From CAYSGL01 sp964520985 (lineage in GTDB: Bacteria; Pseudomonadota; Alphaproteobacteria; Micavibrionales; Micavibrionaceae): 64,000 bases of DNA. A model generated the notes under the pieces. It made no database searches, was not told where the DNA came from, and saw nothing but the letters and a program-made list of their open reading frames with translations. How positions within the stretch are numbered: the stretch's first letter is position 1; every line of letters starts with the position of its first letter. The DNA is taken from contig CAZFPB010000002.1 in assembly GCA_964520985.1 (NCBI GenBank), positions 248,001 through 312,000 on the forward strand. The letters run 5' to 3'. This document shows, piece after piece, positions 7,518 to 15,882 of this stretch. Position numbers and translations under genes: made by a program.

Positions 7518-8141
7518 ATGATCAACAGCGAAGTGGTTCTTAATCGTCTCAACATCCCGAGCAATTCGCCGACCCTCGCGGTGTCGACCGTTGGTGAACG
7601 TCTGCGGATGCTTCCTCCGCACGATGCGATCAAGGAGTCGGTGGTCCTGATCGAAACGATCACCAACAAGAAGCCTTCGTTCGAAGACTCGTTCGTTGCG
7701 GTGATGACTGCACAAAGCATCATCCACATGCTGGTGCAACAAGGTGATGGCTTCGATGCTGAGGTTGCTCTGACTGTAGCCGAACATCGTGCACACAACA
7801 TCCGCAATGCACCGAACAACAAGTGGATGTTCGAGCAGGAAGTGTCCGTGATCAGCCCGTCGACCGTCCAGGTGGAACACAAACTGATCGCCGACATCGA
7901 GGTTGAGTTCAAGCCGAACGGCAAGATGAAGAAAGGTGAGGGTCAACGTGTTACCGAGATCTTGTACAAGCGTCATGTACTCGATGCTGAGGTGCCGATG
8001 ACTCAGGTTGAGTTCCAGCACCTGTTGATGGACAAAATGAAGTTGTCTCATCCGCACGCTCGCACGTACTCTGGCAACGTCAAGACCAAACTGGGTGGTG
8101 AGTACGCCAAGCCTGCACCCAAGGCCAAGAAGGCAGCATGA
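7518..8141 (+). CDS. hypothetical protein with C-terminal shared TYxxN-type module, 207 aa
   Basis: The N-terminal 110 residues are helical and unrecognised; a beta-rich stretch follows. The C-terminal part (residues about 145-195, ending ARTYSGNVK) matches the module seen at 2308, 25001, 30243 and 32112; the protein ends in an Ala/Lys/Pro-rich basic tail. Codons are noticeably richer in G/C at third positions than in the neighbours, suggesting strong expression. A long minus-strand frame across it is its shadow. Confidence 0.6.
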   Translation: MINSEVVLNRLNIPSNSPTLAVSTVGERLRMLPPHDAIKESVVLIETITNKKPSFEDSFVAVMTAQSIIHMLVQQGDGFDAEVALTVAEHRAHNIRNAPNNKWMFEQEVSVISPSTVQVEHKLIADIEVEFKPNGKMKKGEGQRVTEILYKRHVLDAEVPMTQVEFQHLLMDKMKLSHPHARTYSGNVKTKLGGEYAKPAPKAKKAA

Positions 8142-8155
8142 CCGCCTCAACGGGA

Positions 8156-8187
8156 CGCGATGGTGAGCATCACCAGTCACCATCGCG
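8156..8187 (+). terminator. 11-bp hairpin after gene 7518
   Basis: CGCGATGGTGA (8156-8166) pairs perfectly with TCACCATCGCG (8177-8187). No U-tract follows, so it may be a processing/stability element or a factor-aided terminator. Confidence 0.5.
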
Positions 8188-8195
8188 TTGCACTA

Positions 8196-8223
8196 TTGAC
8201 AAACGCTACCTGTTTGTGATACC
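8196..8223 (+). promoter_or_regulatory. early promoter
   Basis: TTGACA, 16 bp, GATACC with TGT before it. Drives gene 8256 and probably rIIA. Confidence 0.6.
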
Positions 8224-8255
8224 GTGGTGTTAACCAATAACAAGGACAACAAACG

Positions 8256-8687
8256 ATGTACGAAGTAACCGCAACAATGATGTTAAAAGGTGAGCCTCTC
8301 GATGTTGTTACGCGTGAACGTAGCGTGATAGAGGTCATCGGAATGATTGAAGTCAATGCTGTGCTTGCAAAGCAATTGCTTGATATCGAATACGTGATGA
8401 CCAAAGTTGAAGTTCCCGTTGACGAGAAGTCATTCTACATTGAAGTACACGAAAAGCGTTCCGGCGAACTCGCCATGAAGTTTAGTGGTAATGTTGTTGA
8501 CGGTGCAGCCCAAAACGATGACAATAAGCCTACTCATGAAGGCGCGATCGTCGTTAGCCTCGATGACCTTCTCAACACCAAGTTTGGAACCAGTATCAGT
8601 GGATATCCTGATCAACAATCCAAACCGTCTGGCAACACCAACAACGTCGTGGATCTGTTCACGAGACAACAGTACAAGGACAACTGA
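8256..8687 (+). CDS. hypothetical protein, 143 aa, upstream of rIIA
   Basis: Not recognised. Residues 1-80 form a beta-rich domain beginning MYEVTATMMLKG; the C-terminal 50 residues are low-complexity (Asp, Asn, Ser, Pro) and end in VVDLFTRQQYKDN. Three bases separate it from rIIA, so co-transcription is near certain. Confidence 0.55.
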   Translation: MYEVTATMMLKGEPLDVVTRERSVIEVIGMIEVNAVLAKQLLDIEYVMTKVEVPVDEKSFYIEVHEKRSGELAMKFSGNVVDGAAQNDDNKPTHEGAIVVSLDDLLNTKFGTSISGYPDQQSKPSGNTNNVVDLFTRQQYKDN

Positions 8688-8690
8688 TTA

Positions 8691-11012
8691 ATGAAGTTGG
8701 CAGCTCAACAACACCACGAGGTGATTCGTTCTCAAAACGTAACACAGAACAATTTCACGATCAAAGCAACTGGTCATGCATTCCGAATCTTGAGCGATGG
8801 CTTGTATTCTGACAAGCCAGGTGCGATCATTCGTGAGCTGTGTTGCAATGCGTACGATGCACATGTAGCTGCTGGTCGTAAAGCGATTCCGATCGAGGTT
8901 CAGGTGCCAACGGTGTTTGAGCCTGTTCTGATTGTTCGTGACTTCGGTATCGGTCTCAGCGACTTTGATATCCGTGGCGGTGAAGTCAATGGGGAATACG
9001 TTCCTGGCCTGTACACTTCATTCTTTCACAGCACCAAAACCGATAGCAATGACTTCATTGGTGCACTCGGTTTGGGTAGCAAGTCTCCATTTTCGTACAC
9101 GAATATGTTCACTGTCGAGTCATGCTTTGATGGCGTCAAGAGTGTGTACTCAATGTACCTCAGCGAAGATGGTTGCCCACAAGTATCGTTGCTGAGTGCT
9201 GGCGAGTACAATGGTTGCAATGGGATCACGATTACCATTCCTGTCAATGCAGACGACATCTCCAAATTTGAATATGCAATTCGTGAACAGTTGATCCACT
9301 TTGATCCTGTTCCTACCTTTATCAACAAGCAGATCAAAATTGACAAGATCGAGTACCTGATCCAAAAAGACAAATGGGGTGTTCGATCCGCTGGTGGTTA
9401 TTCGTCCAGTTATGTTGTTCAGGGATTTGTTCGCTATCCAATTGATAGCCATCAACTGTCAAATAACATTGATGACGAATCTCTGGTTGCTCTTGCACAG
9501 ATGCCACTTGATTTGTTTGTTGACCTTGGTTCGATTTCGTTCACACCATCGCGTGAACATTTGCAGTATGATAAACAAACAATTGCGCACCTTACCAAGG
9601 CGTTGACTGAGATCCAACAAACGTTTCGCGGTGAGATTCAGCAACAGTTTAATCAGTGCGGTACGTACTGGGATGCGTGCTTGATGTTGAGTGATTTTCT
9701 CAAGCGACGTAATGGGTACAGCAGTTATCCTAAGTACCATATTGCATCGATGGTGATCGCACTACACAAAAATGAATCGTTTACGTGGACAGATCCAGAA
9801 AATGGTTTGCAGTATCCATTGGAACACCAACTGCAATTTGATGGTCAGTTGTTTAATTTTGATCACAAGGATAAAACGTACAGTATTAAATCTGGTTCGT
9901 TTCATAGTCGGCGGGAACAGTTGAAGCGTACTCGGTTTTCTGTTGATCGTCATACCGATGAATGGTTACTTGATGTTGTAAACATTCCATTGATTATTGA
10001 TGATGTTGGTAATAAGTGTAACTATTCTGTTCGTAAGTTTCTGGAGACAGAAGCGGGTGGTGCGTATGGGTTCTTGTTTCCTATTCAGAAACCGAGTCAA
10101 CAACAAATCGCTTGGTTGAAAAATCAAGTTGAAGAACTGTTTATGGGGATGCCATATGTTCTCACTTCCCAATTGGTTGCTAAGTATCCTCGTCCTGCTC
10201 GTGTAGCCAATGTTCCTGTTGTTGCTAGGGCAGTTGATGACGATGAAGAAGATGGGGATCCAGCAACCAGACAAGATAATGACCTGTTAGTATGGGTTGG
10301 TAAGGCTGGCAATCCGAATGCTTTCCGTTCGTATTTTCAAATGCGGATGTGGGAGAGGCATACCAATGTTGATCTCGAGAAGGGTGGGTTGTACATTCCT
10401 GTTACTCGTTGGTCTGTTGATGATGAACGAGTTGATAGTGAAACAGCCAAGAAGTTTGGTGGGTTTATTAACAGTGCTATTCGTGTTGGTATCTTGCCTG
10501 TTGATGTTATTGTGTATGGTATTAACAGTGCAGCTCAAGCCAAGATTGATAAACTTGGAGTTGGTGATAAATGGGTCAATGTAATTGATTATGTTGAGGC
10601 TAATACCGACAAAGCTGAACCGCTTATTGACATTTTGGCGATTGAAGAAAGTGACCTCCGCGGGTGGATGCGAACTATGTTCAATGCTAAAAATGTTGAC
10701 GAGTCGCAGATTAAAGATGATGTGGTTAGTAACCGGTTAAAACAATATCGGGCAATGATTGACATTAATCACGACTCCCGTTATTGCAACTGGGGTGTGA
10801 ATGATAATATGTTCATATTGCTTAATCAATATCAACTGCCCAACTTGGCTAGCTTACATACGAAATATCAACTGTCGTATAGAAAATGGATTGATGACCT
10901 TAAACAGACAGTGAGCAAATATTCGTTGATGTCTGGATTGTCGATGTACGATCTTGATGACAGATGGCCAGCAATTATTGAATACCTGAATTTGGTTCAC
11001 TGTTATCGGTGA
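8691..11012 (+). CDS. rIIA: rIIA-like protector protein with GHKL ATPase N-terminus
   Basis: The N-terminus has the GHKL/Hsp90 ATP-binding boxes in order: REL-x-x-NAYDAH (N box, E49-N53), RDFGIGLS (D84, G86, G88) and GALGLGSKSPF (about 125). This is the plan of T4 rIIA, and the length (773 aa) is close to T4's 725. In T4, rIIA and rIIB act at the membrane and are needed to exclude lambda rex; their biochemical role is not settled. It is followed 68 bases later by rIIB, as in T4. Confidence 0.85.
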   Translation: MKLAAQQHHEVIRSQNVTQNNFTIKATGHAFRILSDGLYSDKPGAIIRELCCNAYDAHVAAGRKAIPIEVQVPTVFEPVLIVRDFGIGLSDFDIRGGEVNGEYVPGLYTSFFHSTKTDSNDFIGALGLGSKSPFSYTNMFTVESCFDGVKSVYSMYLSEDGCPQVSLLSAGEYNGCNGITITIPVNADDISKFEYAIREQLIHFDPVPTFINKQIKIDKIEYLIQKDKWGVRSAGGYSSSYVVQGFVRYPIDSHQLSNNIDDESLVALAQMPLDLFVDLGSISFTPSREHLQYDKQTIAHLTKALTEIQQTFRGEIQQQFNQCGTYWDACLMLSDFLKRRNGYSSYPKYHIASMVIALHKNESFTWTDPENGLQYPLEHQLQFDGQLFNFDHKDKTYSIKSGSFHSRREQLKRTRFSVDRHTDEWLLDVVNIPLIIDDVGNKCNYSVRKFLETEAGGAYGFLFPIQKPSQQQIAWLKNQVEELFMGMPYVLTSQLVAKYPRPARVANVPVVARAVDDDEEDGDPATRQDNDLLVWVGKAGNPNAFRSYFQMRMWERHTNVDLEKGGLYIPVTRWSVDDERVDSETAKKFGGFINSAIRVGILPVDVIVYGINSAAQAKIDKLGVGDKWVNVIDYVEANTDKAEPLIDILAIEESDLRGWMRTMFNAKNVDESQIKDDVVSNRLKQYRAMIDINHDSRYCNWGVNDNMFILLNQYQLPNLASLHTKYQLSYRKWIDDLKQTVSKYSLMSGLSMYDLDDRWPAIIEYLNLVHCYR

Positions 11013-11017
11013 ACCAA
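10992..11017 (+). other. hairpin overlapping the rIIA stop codon
   Basis: TTGGTTCAC (10992-11000) pairs perfectly with GTGAACCAA (11009-11017). No U-tract. It could modulate the rIIA-rIIB transcript. Confidence 0.5.
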
Positions 11018-11080
11018 CTGTTGTCGATTTGAGTAATATCTGTTGACAATAATAACATAATTTTTTGAGGAACACATAAC

Positions 11081-12073
11081 ATGTCATTTCCGTACATATA
11101 CATTCCTGGATCGTCACTGACGATCATTATTAATAATGCTCCACATATCATTGACAAAAGTCATGGTCAATTCGAACGTTGTGTTGATGCACTGAAATCT
11201 GGTGATTGGGAGCTGCTTAAAACTGTTACTTCGATGGCGAATGCTATTGTTCAGTATAGCAAAGGGATGATTTCGATCATTGATGACCAAGTGTATTTCG
11301 ATGGCCAGGTAATTGATAATACTTTGGCTTCTCGAATTGTTGAAATGTTCAAGCAGAATTTTGACATTGATCCTATGGTCAATTTCCTTGATAATTTGGT
11401 TCACAATCCGTCGCAAGATTCGATTAATGAGCTGTATGGATTCTTGGAATATGGTAAGCTGCCATTAACCAGTGATGGTTGTTTCCTTGCATACAAAAAA
11501 GTGCGTAGTGATTACAAAGACATTTACAGTGGGTCTATTGACAATTATATTGGTGCGCATATTTCAATGGATCGTACCAAGGTTAATCCGGACCGTGATC
11601 AGACGTGTTCGTATGGCCTTCATGTTTGTTCGTATGATTACTTGCCACATTACAACAGTGATAGCAATGATCGTGTTGTAATTGTTAAGGTTAATCCGCG
11701 TGATGTTGTTTCTGTGCCAAGTGATTATAGCAATACCAAAGCTCGTGTATGTCGTTATTCGGTAGTTGGTGAGCATCTGGAATATCGTGTCCGCAAAGCA
11801 TTTAATGGTGCTGTTGAAACCAAATATGATACTCCTGTTCAACCGGAAACTGATGTTGTTGATCAAGATGTTTGTAACTTCTCGCAACAAGATCGTGCGC
11901 AATGGGAAGCTGGTTATAAAGTTGGATATGGTAATGGCCGTCATTATGCTGATGGTGGTAAGGTGCGTACTCCAAGCAAACTGTATGCTGCTGGGTATAA
12001 ACTTGGCGTTAAGCATGGGCGTAACCACAAGCGCAAGTGGACGTTTGAAGATTACGTAGCAAGTATTAATTAA
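11081..12073 (+). CDS. rIIB: rIIB-like protector protein
   Basis: Residues 120-230 contain the rIIB signature block (LTSDGCFLAYK, then a D-x-YSGSIDN segment and GLHVCSYDYLPHY). The N-terminus is a helical SD-rich region as in rIIB relatives. Located directly downstream of rIIA. The C-terminal 60 residues (ARAQWEAGYK-like, then AAGYKLGVKHGR) form a basic tail. TTGACA at 11043 lacks a well-spaced -10, so expression probably comes from the rIIA transcript; TTTTTTGAGG supplies the SD. Confidence 0.85.
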   Translation: MSFPYIYIPGSSLTIIINNAPHIIDKSHGQFERCVDALKSGDWELLKTVTSMANAIVQYSKGMISIIDDQVYFDGQVIDNTLASRIVEMFKQNFDIDPMVNFLDNLVHNPSQDSINELYGFLEYGKLPLTSDGCFLAYKKVRSDYKDIYSGSIDNYIGAHISMDRTKVNPDRDQTCSYGLHVCSYDYLPHYNSDSNDRVVIVKVNPRDVVSVPSDYSNTKARVCRYSVVGEHLEYRVRKAFNGAVETKYDTPVQPETDVVDQDVCNFSQQDRAQWEAGYKVGYGNGRHYADGGKVRTPSKLYAAGYKLGVKHGRNHKRKWTFEDYVASIN

Positions 12074-12088
12074 GCTGTACGTACGCCA

Positions 12089-12096
12089 TATAAATA
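12089..12096 (+). promoter_or_regulatory. T4-type late promoter
   Basis: TATAAATA, identical to the T4 late promoter octamer, 45 bases before ATG 12141. It implies a gp55-like sigma in this phage. Confidence 0.65.
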
Positions 12097-12140
12097 GTTT
12101 CGTTGATTCTAATTAACCTACTTTCAACGAGGAGATTTAT

Positions 12141-12467
12141 ATGGCGAAGATGATTACTTGGACAAACCCATCACAGCGTGAAGATGGTAAAGCGTATGGC
12201 GCAAATGACAACAAGGGATATGAATTAGCAATTTATGCCGCTGGTGGCGAACCTGCAACCAATGGTGTATCTATTCCTGGTTCGTGGGAGACATCGTTTG
12301 ATATTAGCACGCTTCAAGTGTACGAAGATCTGGAATATGGTGAGTATCGTGTTGCATTGCGTGTAGTCGACAAGAACGATTTGTATTCTCCATGGTCGAA
12401 TGCTGAACCGTTTACGATTGATCCAGCAGCACCACAAGCGCCTTTTTTACACGCCTTGTCAAATTAA
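12141..12467 (+). CDS. fibronectin-III/Ig-like domain protein, probable virion surface protein
   Basis: The 108-residue protein has a fibronectin type III-like pattern: ITWTNP at the N-terminus, a central SWETSFDIS strand, then YGEYRVALRVVD and a SPWSNAEPFTI terminal strand. Such domains decorate phage capsids and tails and bind surface sugars weakly. The T4-type late promoter supports a structural role. SD GAGGAG precedes the ATG. A strong terminator lies 90 bases downstream. Confidence 0.6.
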   Translation: MAKMITWTNPSQREDGKAYGANDNKGYELAIYAAGGEPATNGVSIPGSWETSFDISTLQVYEDLEYGEYRVALRVVDKNDLYSPWSNAEPFTIDPAAPQAPFLHALSN

Positions 12468-12556
12468 TCAAGGACGGATTGGCAAGGCTCAAAAAGTGGA
12501 TCCAATCTATATTTTGAGGCAAGGATGTAATTGCGGGCAGGGATGCAACTTACAGG

Positions 12557-12579
12557 AAACCACCTTCGGGTGGTTTTTT
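12557..12579 (+). terminator. rho-independent terminator
   Basis: AAACCACC, TTCG loop, GGTGGTTT followed by TTT. Ends the late transcript of the gene at 12141. The 90 bases between that gene and the hairpin contain no gene. Confidence 0.85.
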
Positions 12580-12580
12580 G

Positions 12581-12609
12581 TTGTCTTTTAATTTGGTATA
12601 TGGTAAGGT
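12581..12609 (+). promoter_or_regulatory. early promoter
   Basis: TTGTCT, 17 bp, TAAGGT with ATATGG before it; same spacing family as other early promoters. Confidence 0.45.
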
Positions 12610-12636
12610 CAAACCAAACTTATATGGTGATTAATC

Positions 12637-12816
12637 ATGAGTAGAAACGTTCCTGATCAATCAAAGCCTCATCTGTATATGAAGGGTGGTGTTTGGTGGT
12701 ATATCAGTACCCGTCCACAATGCAGTAAGACTTTGATTGACCGTGCTCGTCATTTTTGTGCGGTAATGAATGACCGTCGACAATATCAACTACATGTTAA
12801 AGCGCACCAAAAATAA
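12637..12816 (+). CDS. hypothetical small protein, 59 aa
   Basis: Short frame starting ATG 12637. It contains GGVWWYIST in the middle and a basic C-terminal half with two Cys. It sits exactly between two early promoters, which supports a real gene although the SD is weak. Function unknown. Confidence 0.5.
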   Translation: MSRNVPDQSKPHLYMKGGVWWYISTRPQCSKTLIDRARHFCAVMNDRRQYQLHVKAHQK

Positions 12817-12820
12817 CTGG

Positions 12821-12849
12821 TTGCCTTTTAATTGGGTATATTGTACTGT
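12821..12849 (+). promoter_or_regulatory. early promoter
   Basis: TTGCCT, 17 bp, TACTGT preceded by GGGTATATTG. Confidence 0.45.
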
Positions 12850-12879
12850 GTGGCCAATTTATATCATTTGGGGTTAGCT

Positions 12880-13095
12880 GTGGATATCTATTTGGTGGCA
12901 GTCATTGCAATATTTTGGATAGGTGCCCTTTTTTGTACAGTACAGTGTTACTTTCATGTCATGCTGTGGTTCGACATGCAGGGAATGTATTCTATCTTCG
13001 ATCGAAAGTTGAAGATTAGAACAGCAACATATTTCGTATTGGCTATGGTGTGTTGGTATGTTCTTGCTGATCATTATCTTGGGATAAGAATGTAA
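12880..13095 (+). CDS. small two-pass membrane protein, 71 aa
   Basis: GTG 12880 with GGGG 8 bases upstream is preferred to an upstream TTG at 12832, which lies in the promoter. Two hydrophobic segments (about residues 2-26 and 49-66) flank a loop with FDMQGMYS. First of a run of five membrane microproteins. Confidence 0.5.
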   Translation: MDIYLVAVIAIFWIGALFCTVQCYFHVMLWFDMQGMYSIFDRKLKIRTATYFVLAMVCWYVLADHYLGIRM

Positions 13096-13121
13096 TGACA
13101 CATATTGAATAAGGAATTGTT

Positions 13122-13373
13122 ATGGCAACTTTTGCATTGGTGCTTATATGGGCTGCAGCTCTTATTGGTACGCTATTTTCGTGTCTTGGTATCTGGGTAT
13201 ACTGTGAAGATCATTTTGATGACATGGTCAGACGTAAACAGCGTATGCAGATTGCGAACGGTCAACCGGTAAACGTTGCCAGTGGATATCGGGTGATAGC
13301 TTGGGTTATTGTGGCAACGCTTGCTTGGTGTCTTCTGTATGAACATTACATTCTCGGGAATCCTATATTATGA
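13122..13373 (+). CDS. small two-pass membrane protein, 83 aa
   Basis: Hydrophobic segments at residues about 3-27 and 58-76, with a basic cytoplasmic loop (RRKQRMQ). Its stop overlaps the next start. Function unknown. Confidence 0.55.
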   Translation: MATFALVLIWAAALIGTLFSCLGIWVYCEDHFDDMVRRKQRMQIANGQPVNVASGYRVIAWVIVATLAWCLLYEHYILGNPIL

Positions 13374-13492
13374 ATGAAGTAGCAATGATGGTTCAGGCCT
13401 GCTTTATGGTTGGCGCTGGAATTGGTATTTGTGTAATTGGTTTCGTATGTGTTATAATGCCATTTGTGTGGCTGATGAAAAAGCTGTCATAA
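13370..13492 (+). CDS. single-pass membrane microprotein, 40 aa
   Basis: ATGA overlap with the upstream stop. Almost the whole product is hydrophobic, ending in a basic LMKKLS tail, so a single membrane helix with the C-terminus inside is likely. Too short to classify. Confidence 0.45.
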   Translation: MNEVAMMVQACFMVGAGIGICVIGFVCVIMPFVWLMKKLS

Positions 13493-13507
13493 TCGAGATC
13501 AAGTAAT

Positions 13508-13708
13508 ATGTCTCATAATATTGGATTGGCAATTATCACAATGATAATTGCTATTGCAGTTGGCTTTATCGTTGGTGGAATTGCGTTTAACTTGTGCCAG
13601 CGCTACAATATTGCTCACCGAACTGCTCAACAAGTGGATGCGGCGTGTTGTGCATTAGTTCCTGTAATTGTGATTGGAGCGATTACCAAGTGCCTTGGTA
13701 TGTGGTAA
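13508..13708 (+). CDS. small two-pass membrane protein, 66 aa
   Basis: Hydrophobic helices at residues about 5-27 and 45-62. The linker has Cys and His residues. Part of the membrane-protein run; function unknown. Confidence 0.5.
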   Translation: MSHNIGLAIITMIIAIAVGFIVGGIAFNLCQRYNIAHRTAQQVDAACCALVPVIVIGAITKCLGMW

Positions 13709-13711
13709 TCG

Positions 13712-13740
13712 TTGACCTTCCTGAATAATTTGGGTACATT
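13712..13740 (+). promoter_or_regulatory. early promoter
   Basis: TTGACC, 17 bp, TACATT with TTTGGG before it. Confidence 0.6.
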
Positions 13741-13773
13741 GTACTCAATATTAATTGACAGATGGGTGTAGAC

Positions 13774-14052
13774 ATGTCGCAGGTTCAAGAATTTATTGTT
13801 TATCGCAACCCTGGCGAGAAAGCGATTTGGGATGCACTCAATGGTGATTTTGGCGTTTGGATGTTCGTGGTGATCGTTGGGTTCTTTGCGGGCGTGGCTG
13901 TTCAATACTTGATCGAACGCATGTTGCTGAATCTCAGTTGGGTTCGTCGCCGAATTCCTCTATATTACACGATCAAAATCTCCAAAATCTGTGGTGGTAT
14001 TGCAGGATTTGCTGTACTCGCTTGGCTGGTGGTTAACGCAAGCCTAATCTAA
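13774..14052 (+). CDS. two-pass membrane protein, 92 aa
   Basis: ATG 13774 is preferred over ATG 13762 because GGGTG precedes it. A soluble N-terminus (about 28 residues) is followed by two membrane helices (about 30-50 and 70-90) and a basic loop RRRIP. Function unknown. Confidence 0.55.
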   Translation: MSQVQEFIVYRNPGEKAIWDALNGDFGVWMFVVIVGFFAGVAVQYLIERMLLNLSWVRRRIPLYYTIKISKICGGIAGFAVLAWLVVNASLI

Positions 14053-14062
14053 CCATTCTCTG

Positions 14063-14090
14063 TTGACCTTTCTATATGTTGATGTATAGT
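14063..14090 (+). promoter_or_regulatory. early promoter
   Basis: TTGACC, 16 bp, TATAGT. Confidence 0.65.
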
Positions 14091-14121
14091 TAGGTCAATT
14101 GTTTATTTGTTGGAGCGCATC

Positions 14122-14490
14122 ATGATTGACATGAGCCAGTATAGCGATTCTTACAAAGACGCGTATGGATTTCGGCCGCTTGCTAGCCATTGTGAATGGT
14201 TGGCAGCTCAATCTGTTGAGGTTCAACAGCAAGAGATGGATTATGTTCAAGCTGAGATAGATCGTCAGATTGAAGAACAACGACAGCTTGAAAAAACCAG
14301 TCAGGACGAATTTGAGAGCCGAATAGTGCTACTGATCGAAAGTGGGGCTCGTGATCGCGAAACGGCACTTCGGTGGATTGTTGATGGAGACGAGGATGCT
14401 GCGGATGGTGGTGAATTCTTTTGTTATCTGCACAATCTGCCTAGTTCGTATATTGCACAAATTGATGCCGCTGTTAAATCATTAGGATAA
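14122..14490 (+). CDS. hypothetical coiled-coil protein, 122 aa
   Basis: ATG 14122 follows TTGGAG. Residues 28-65 are Gln/Glu-rich and helical, consistent with a short coiled coil; the C-terminal part is a compact acidic domain (DGDEDAADGGE). Not recognised. The next gene starts 4 bases after its stop. Confidence 0.55.
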   Translation: MIDMSQYSDSYKDAYGFRPLASHCEWLAAQSVEVQQQEMDYVQAEIDRQIEEQRQLEKTSQDEFESRIVLLIESGARDRETALRWIVDGDEDAADGGEFFCYLHNLPSSYIAQIDAAVKSLG

Positions 14491-14494
14491 TTAT

Positions 14495-14728
14495 ATGGAC
14501 ACACTAGATAAAATTTTGGGTGCTGGAATTATCATTACGATAATTAGCATCGTTGGATGGATTGCTAATTTTGGATTGATGATTTATACGTTTTGCACTG
14601 TTCCTATTGCTACTTTGATATATGCTCCAATCGAAGCGTTGACGATTGTAATGGTGCTTCGAATCGTTGGTGTGTTATATCCGCCAGTTGGTGTAGTGAT
14701 GGGTTTTGTATGGATTGTAGGTGTATAA
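14495..14728 (+). CDS. small hydrophobic membrane protein, 77 aa
   Basis: At least two long hydrophobic segments (about residues 8-37 and 39-76) rich in Ile and Val. The TAA overlaps the next ATG. Function unknown. Confidence 0.55.
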   Translation: MDTLDKILGAGIIITIISIVGWIANFGLMIYTFCTVPIATLIYAPIEALTIVMVLRIVGVLYPPVGVVMGFVWIVGV

Positions 14729-15102
14729 TGAGCAAACAATTGCCAGTTAAATTTAAAGTCGCGTGGTCTTCTGCTTTTACTTCTGTCTTTAAGAGAGAGA
14801 TTGTTGCGTGGTTGAATCAAAACGGTAAGTTCACAAAGTCAATATTTCAACACGATTTTCAAATCGACACATATGAATATCCATGGATTTATGTGTGTGA
14901 TGACGTGGCAGTTCGTCCTACGTCCGTTGCTGAATATGAACAGCATGATTATGCAATCGTTGATCTCAACATGGGAATTGTTGATTGGGAATTTCATCGT
15001 GAAACTGTAATATATGATGATAAGTATTATTTCAAAGATGATTTTGATAATGCAATCAAATCGCTAACTCCTGCACCCAAAGCATCAAAAACGTATAGCT
15101 AA
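14728..15102 (+). CDS. hypothetical protein, 124 aa
   Basis: Not recognised. Starts at the ATG overlapping the upstream stop. Aromatic-rich and beta-rich (residues 40-110), with many Tyr and Asp. Followed 9 bases later by the RNase HI gene, so it lies in the same operon. Confidence 0.55.
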   Translation: MSKQLPVKFKVAWSSAFTSVFKREIVAWLNQNGKFTKSIFQHDFQIDTYEYPWIYVCDDVAVRPTSVAEYEQHDYAIVDLNMGIVDWEFHRETVIYDDKYYFKDDFDNAIKSLTPAPKASKTYS

Positions 15103-15111
15103 GGTGATTAT

Positions 15112-15558
15112 ATGCAACAGCCCGATCTGCTTTTGAAAACGGTTTACATTGACAGCGATGGTGCTTGTCGTGGCAATCCAGGACCTGGCGGATGGGGCGT
15201 TGTTATTCGATACAAACAGCACCAAAAGGAACTATTTGGTGGCGAAGCACAAACTACCAACAACCGAATGGAATTAACCGCTGCAATTCGAGCGTTGTCA
15301 GCTCTTAATGAAAAATGTAATGTTGTAATCACCACTGATTCCCAATACGTATGTAAAGGGATTACTGAGTGGATTATCAAGTGGAAACGCAATGGTTGGG
15401 CTGGGATTAAAAATGTTGACCTGTGGCAGCAGCTTGATCAACTAAACCAGCAACATAATGTTGAATGGAAGTGGATTAAGGGTCATAGTGGTGACAAATA
15501 TAACGAACTTGCAGATCAACTGGCTAATCAAGGAATCGACCAAGTATTAGCCAAGTAA
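15112..15558 (+). CDS. rnhA: ribonuclease HI
   Basis: Clear type 1 RNase H: IDSDGACRGNPGPGGWG at the N-terminus (catalytic Asp 16), TNNRMELTAAI (Glu 54), TTDSQYV (Asp 76) and IKGHSGD...ELAD at the C-terminus. Length (148 aa) matches E. coli RNase HI (155 aa). It cleaves RNA in RNA-DNA hybrids, useful for primer removal or R-loop resolution; T4 uses an unrelated 5'-nuclease (Rnh) for this. A second RNase H-fold gene lies at 19672. Confidence 0.93.
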   Translation: MQQPDLLLKTVYIDSDGACRGNPGPGGWGVVIRYKQHQKELFGGEAQTTNNRMELTAAIRALSALNEKCNVVITTDSQYVCKGITEWIIKWKRNGWAGIKNVDLWQQLDQLNQQHNVEWKWIKGHSGDKYNELADQLANQGIDQVLAK

Positions 15559-15575
15559 TAGTGGTGAGGTGTTGT

Positions 15576-15680
15576 ATGAGTGCACAGATATGTGATATCT
15601 TATATAAAAATTGGACATTATTTGTTACAATAACAGCAATCACCTGCTTTATTCGAATTAGTTATCAACTGATTGTTTAA
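15576..15680 (+). CDS. possible single-pass membrane microprotein, 34 aa
   Basis: ATG 15576 follows GGTGAGG. Most of the peptide (residues 9-33) is hydrophobic. It is 17 bases after rnhA. The length is too short to be sure it is translated. Confidence 0.35.
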   Translation: MSAQICDILYKNWTLFVTITAITCFIRISYQLIV

Positions 15681-15775
15681 TCACACTTTTAACTTATAAG
15701 TATTTTTGTTTGTTATCCTATAACGAATAATGCTTTAAACAGATACGTTTTATGTAAATTGTTCCAATAAAAGGG

Positions 15776-15804
15776 TTGTCAATGGTATTAAAGCAGCATA
15801 CAAT
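15776..15804 (+). promoter_or_regulatory. sigma70-like promoter
   Basis: TTGTCA, 17 bp, TACAAT. The 200 bases from 15681 to 15882 contain only this and the next promoter. Confidence 0.6.
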
Positions 15805-15824
15805 GTGTACGTAGCCTTGACCTG

Positions 15825-15853
15825 TTGACCTAGGCACATTTTTTGTGTACGGT
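15825..15853 (+). promoter_or_regulatory. early promoter
   Basis: TTGACC, 17 bp, TACGGT. A bulged hairpin (about 15852-15878) follows, up to the ATG at 15883. Confidence 0.6.
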
Positions 15854-15882
15854 GGCCTTCCATTAATGAATGAGGGCACTGT

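Noticed and set aside
7236..8183. Minus-strand frame of 315 codons opposite gene 7518
   Set aside because: Cys/Arg/His-rich shadow of the plus-strand gene, which has a promoter, SD and a shared module.
11043..11066. Promoter directly before rIIB
   Set aside because: TTGACA is present but no -10 hexamer occurs at 15-19 bp; the rIIA transcript more likely serves both.
11564..12028. Minus-strand frame opposite rIIB
   Set aside because: Ile/Thr-rich shadow without promoter or SD; rIIB is well supported.
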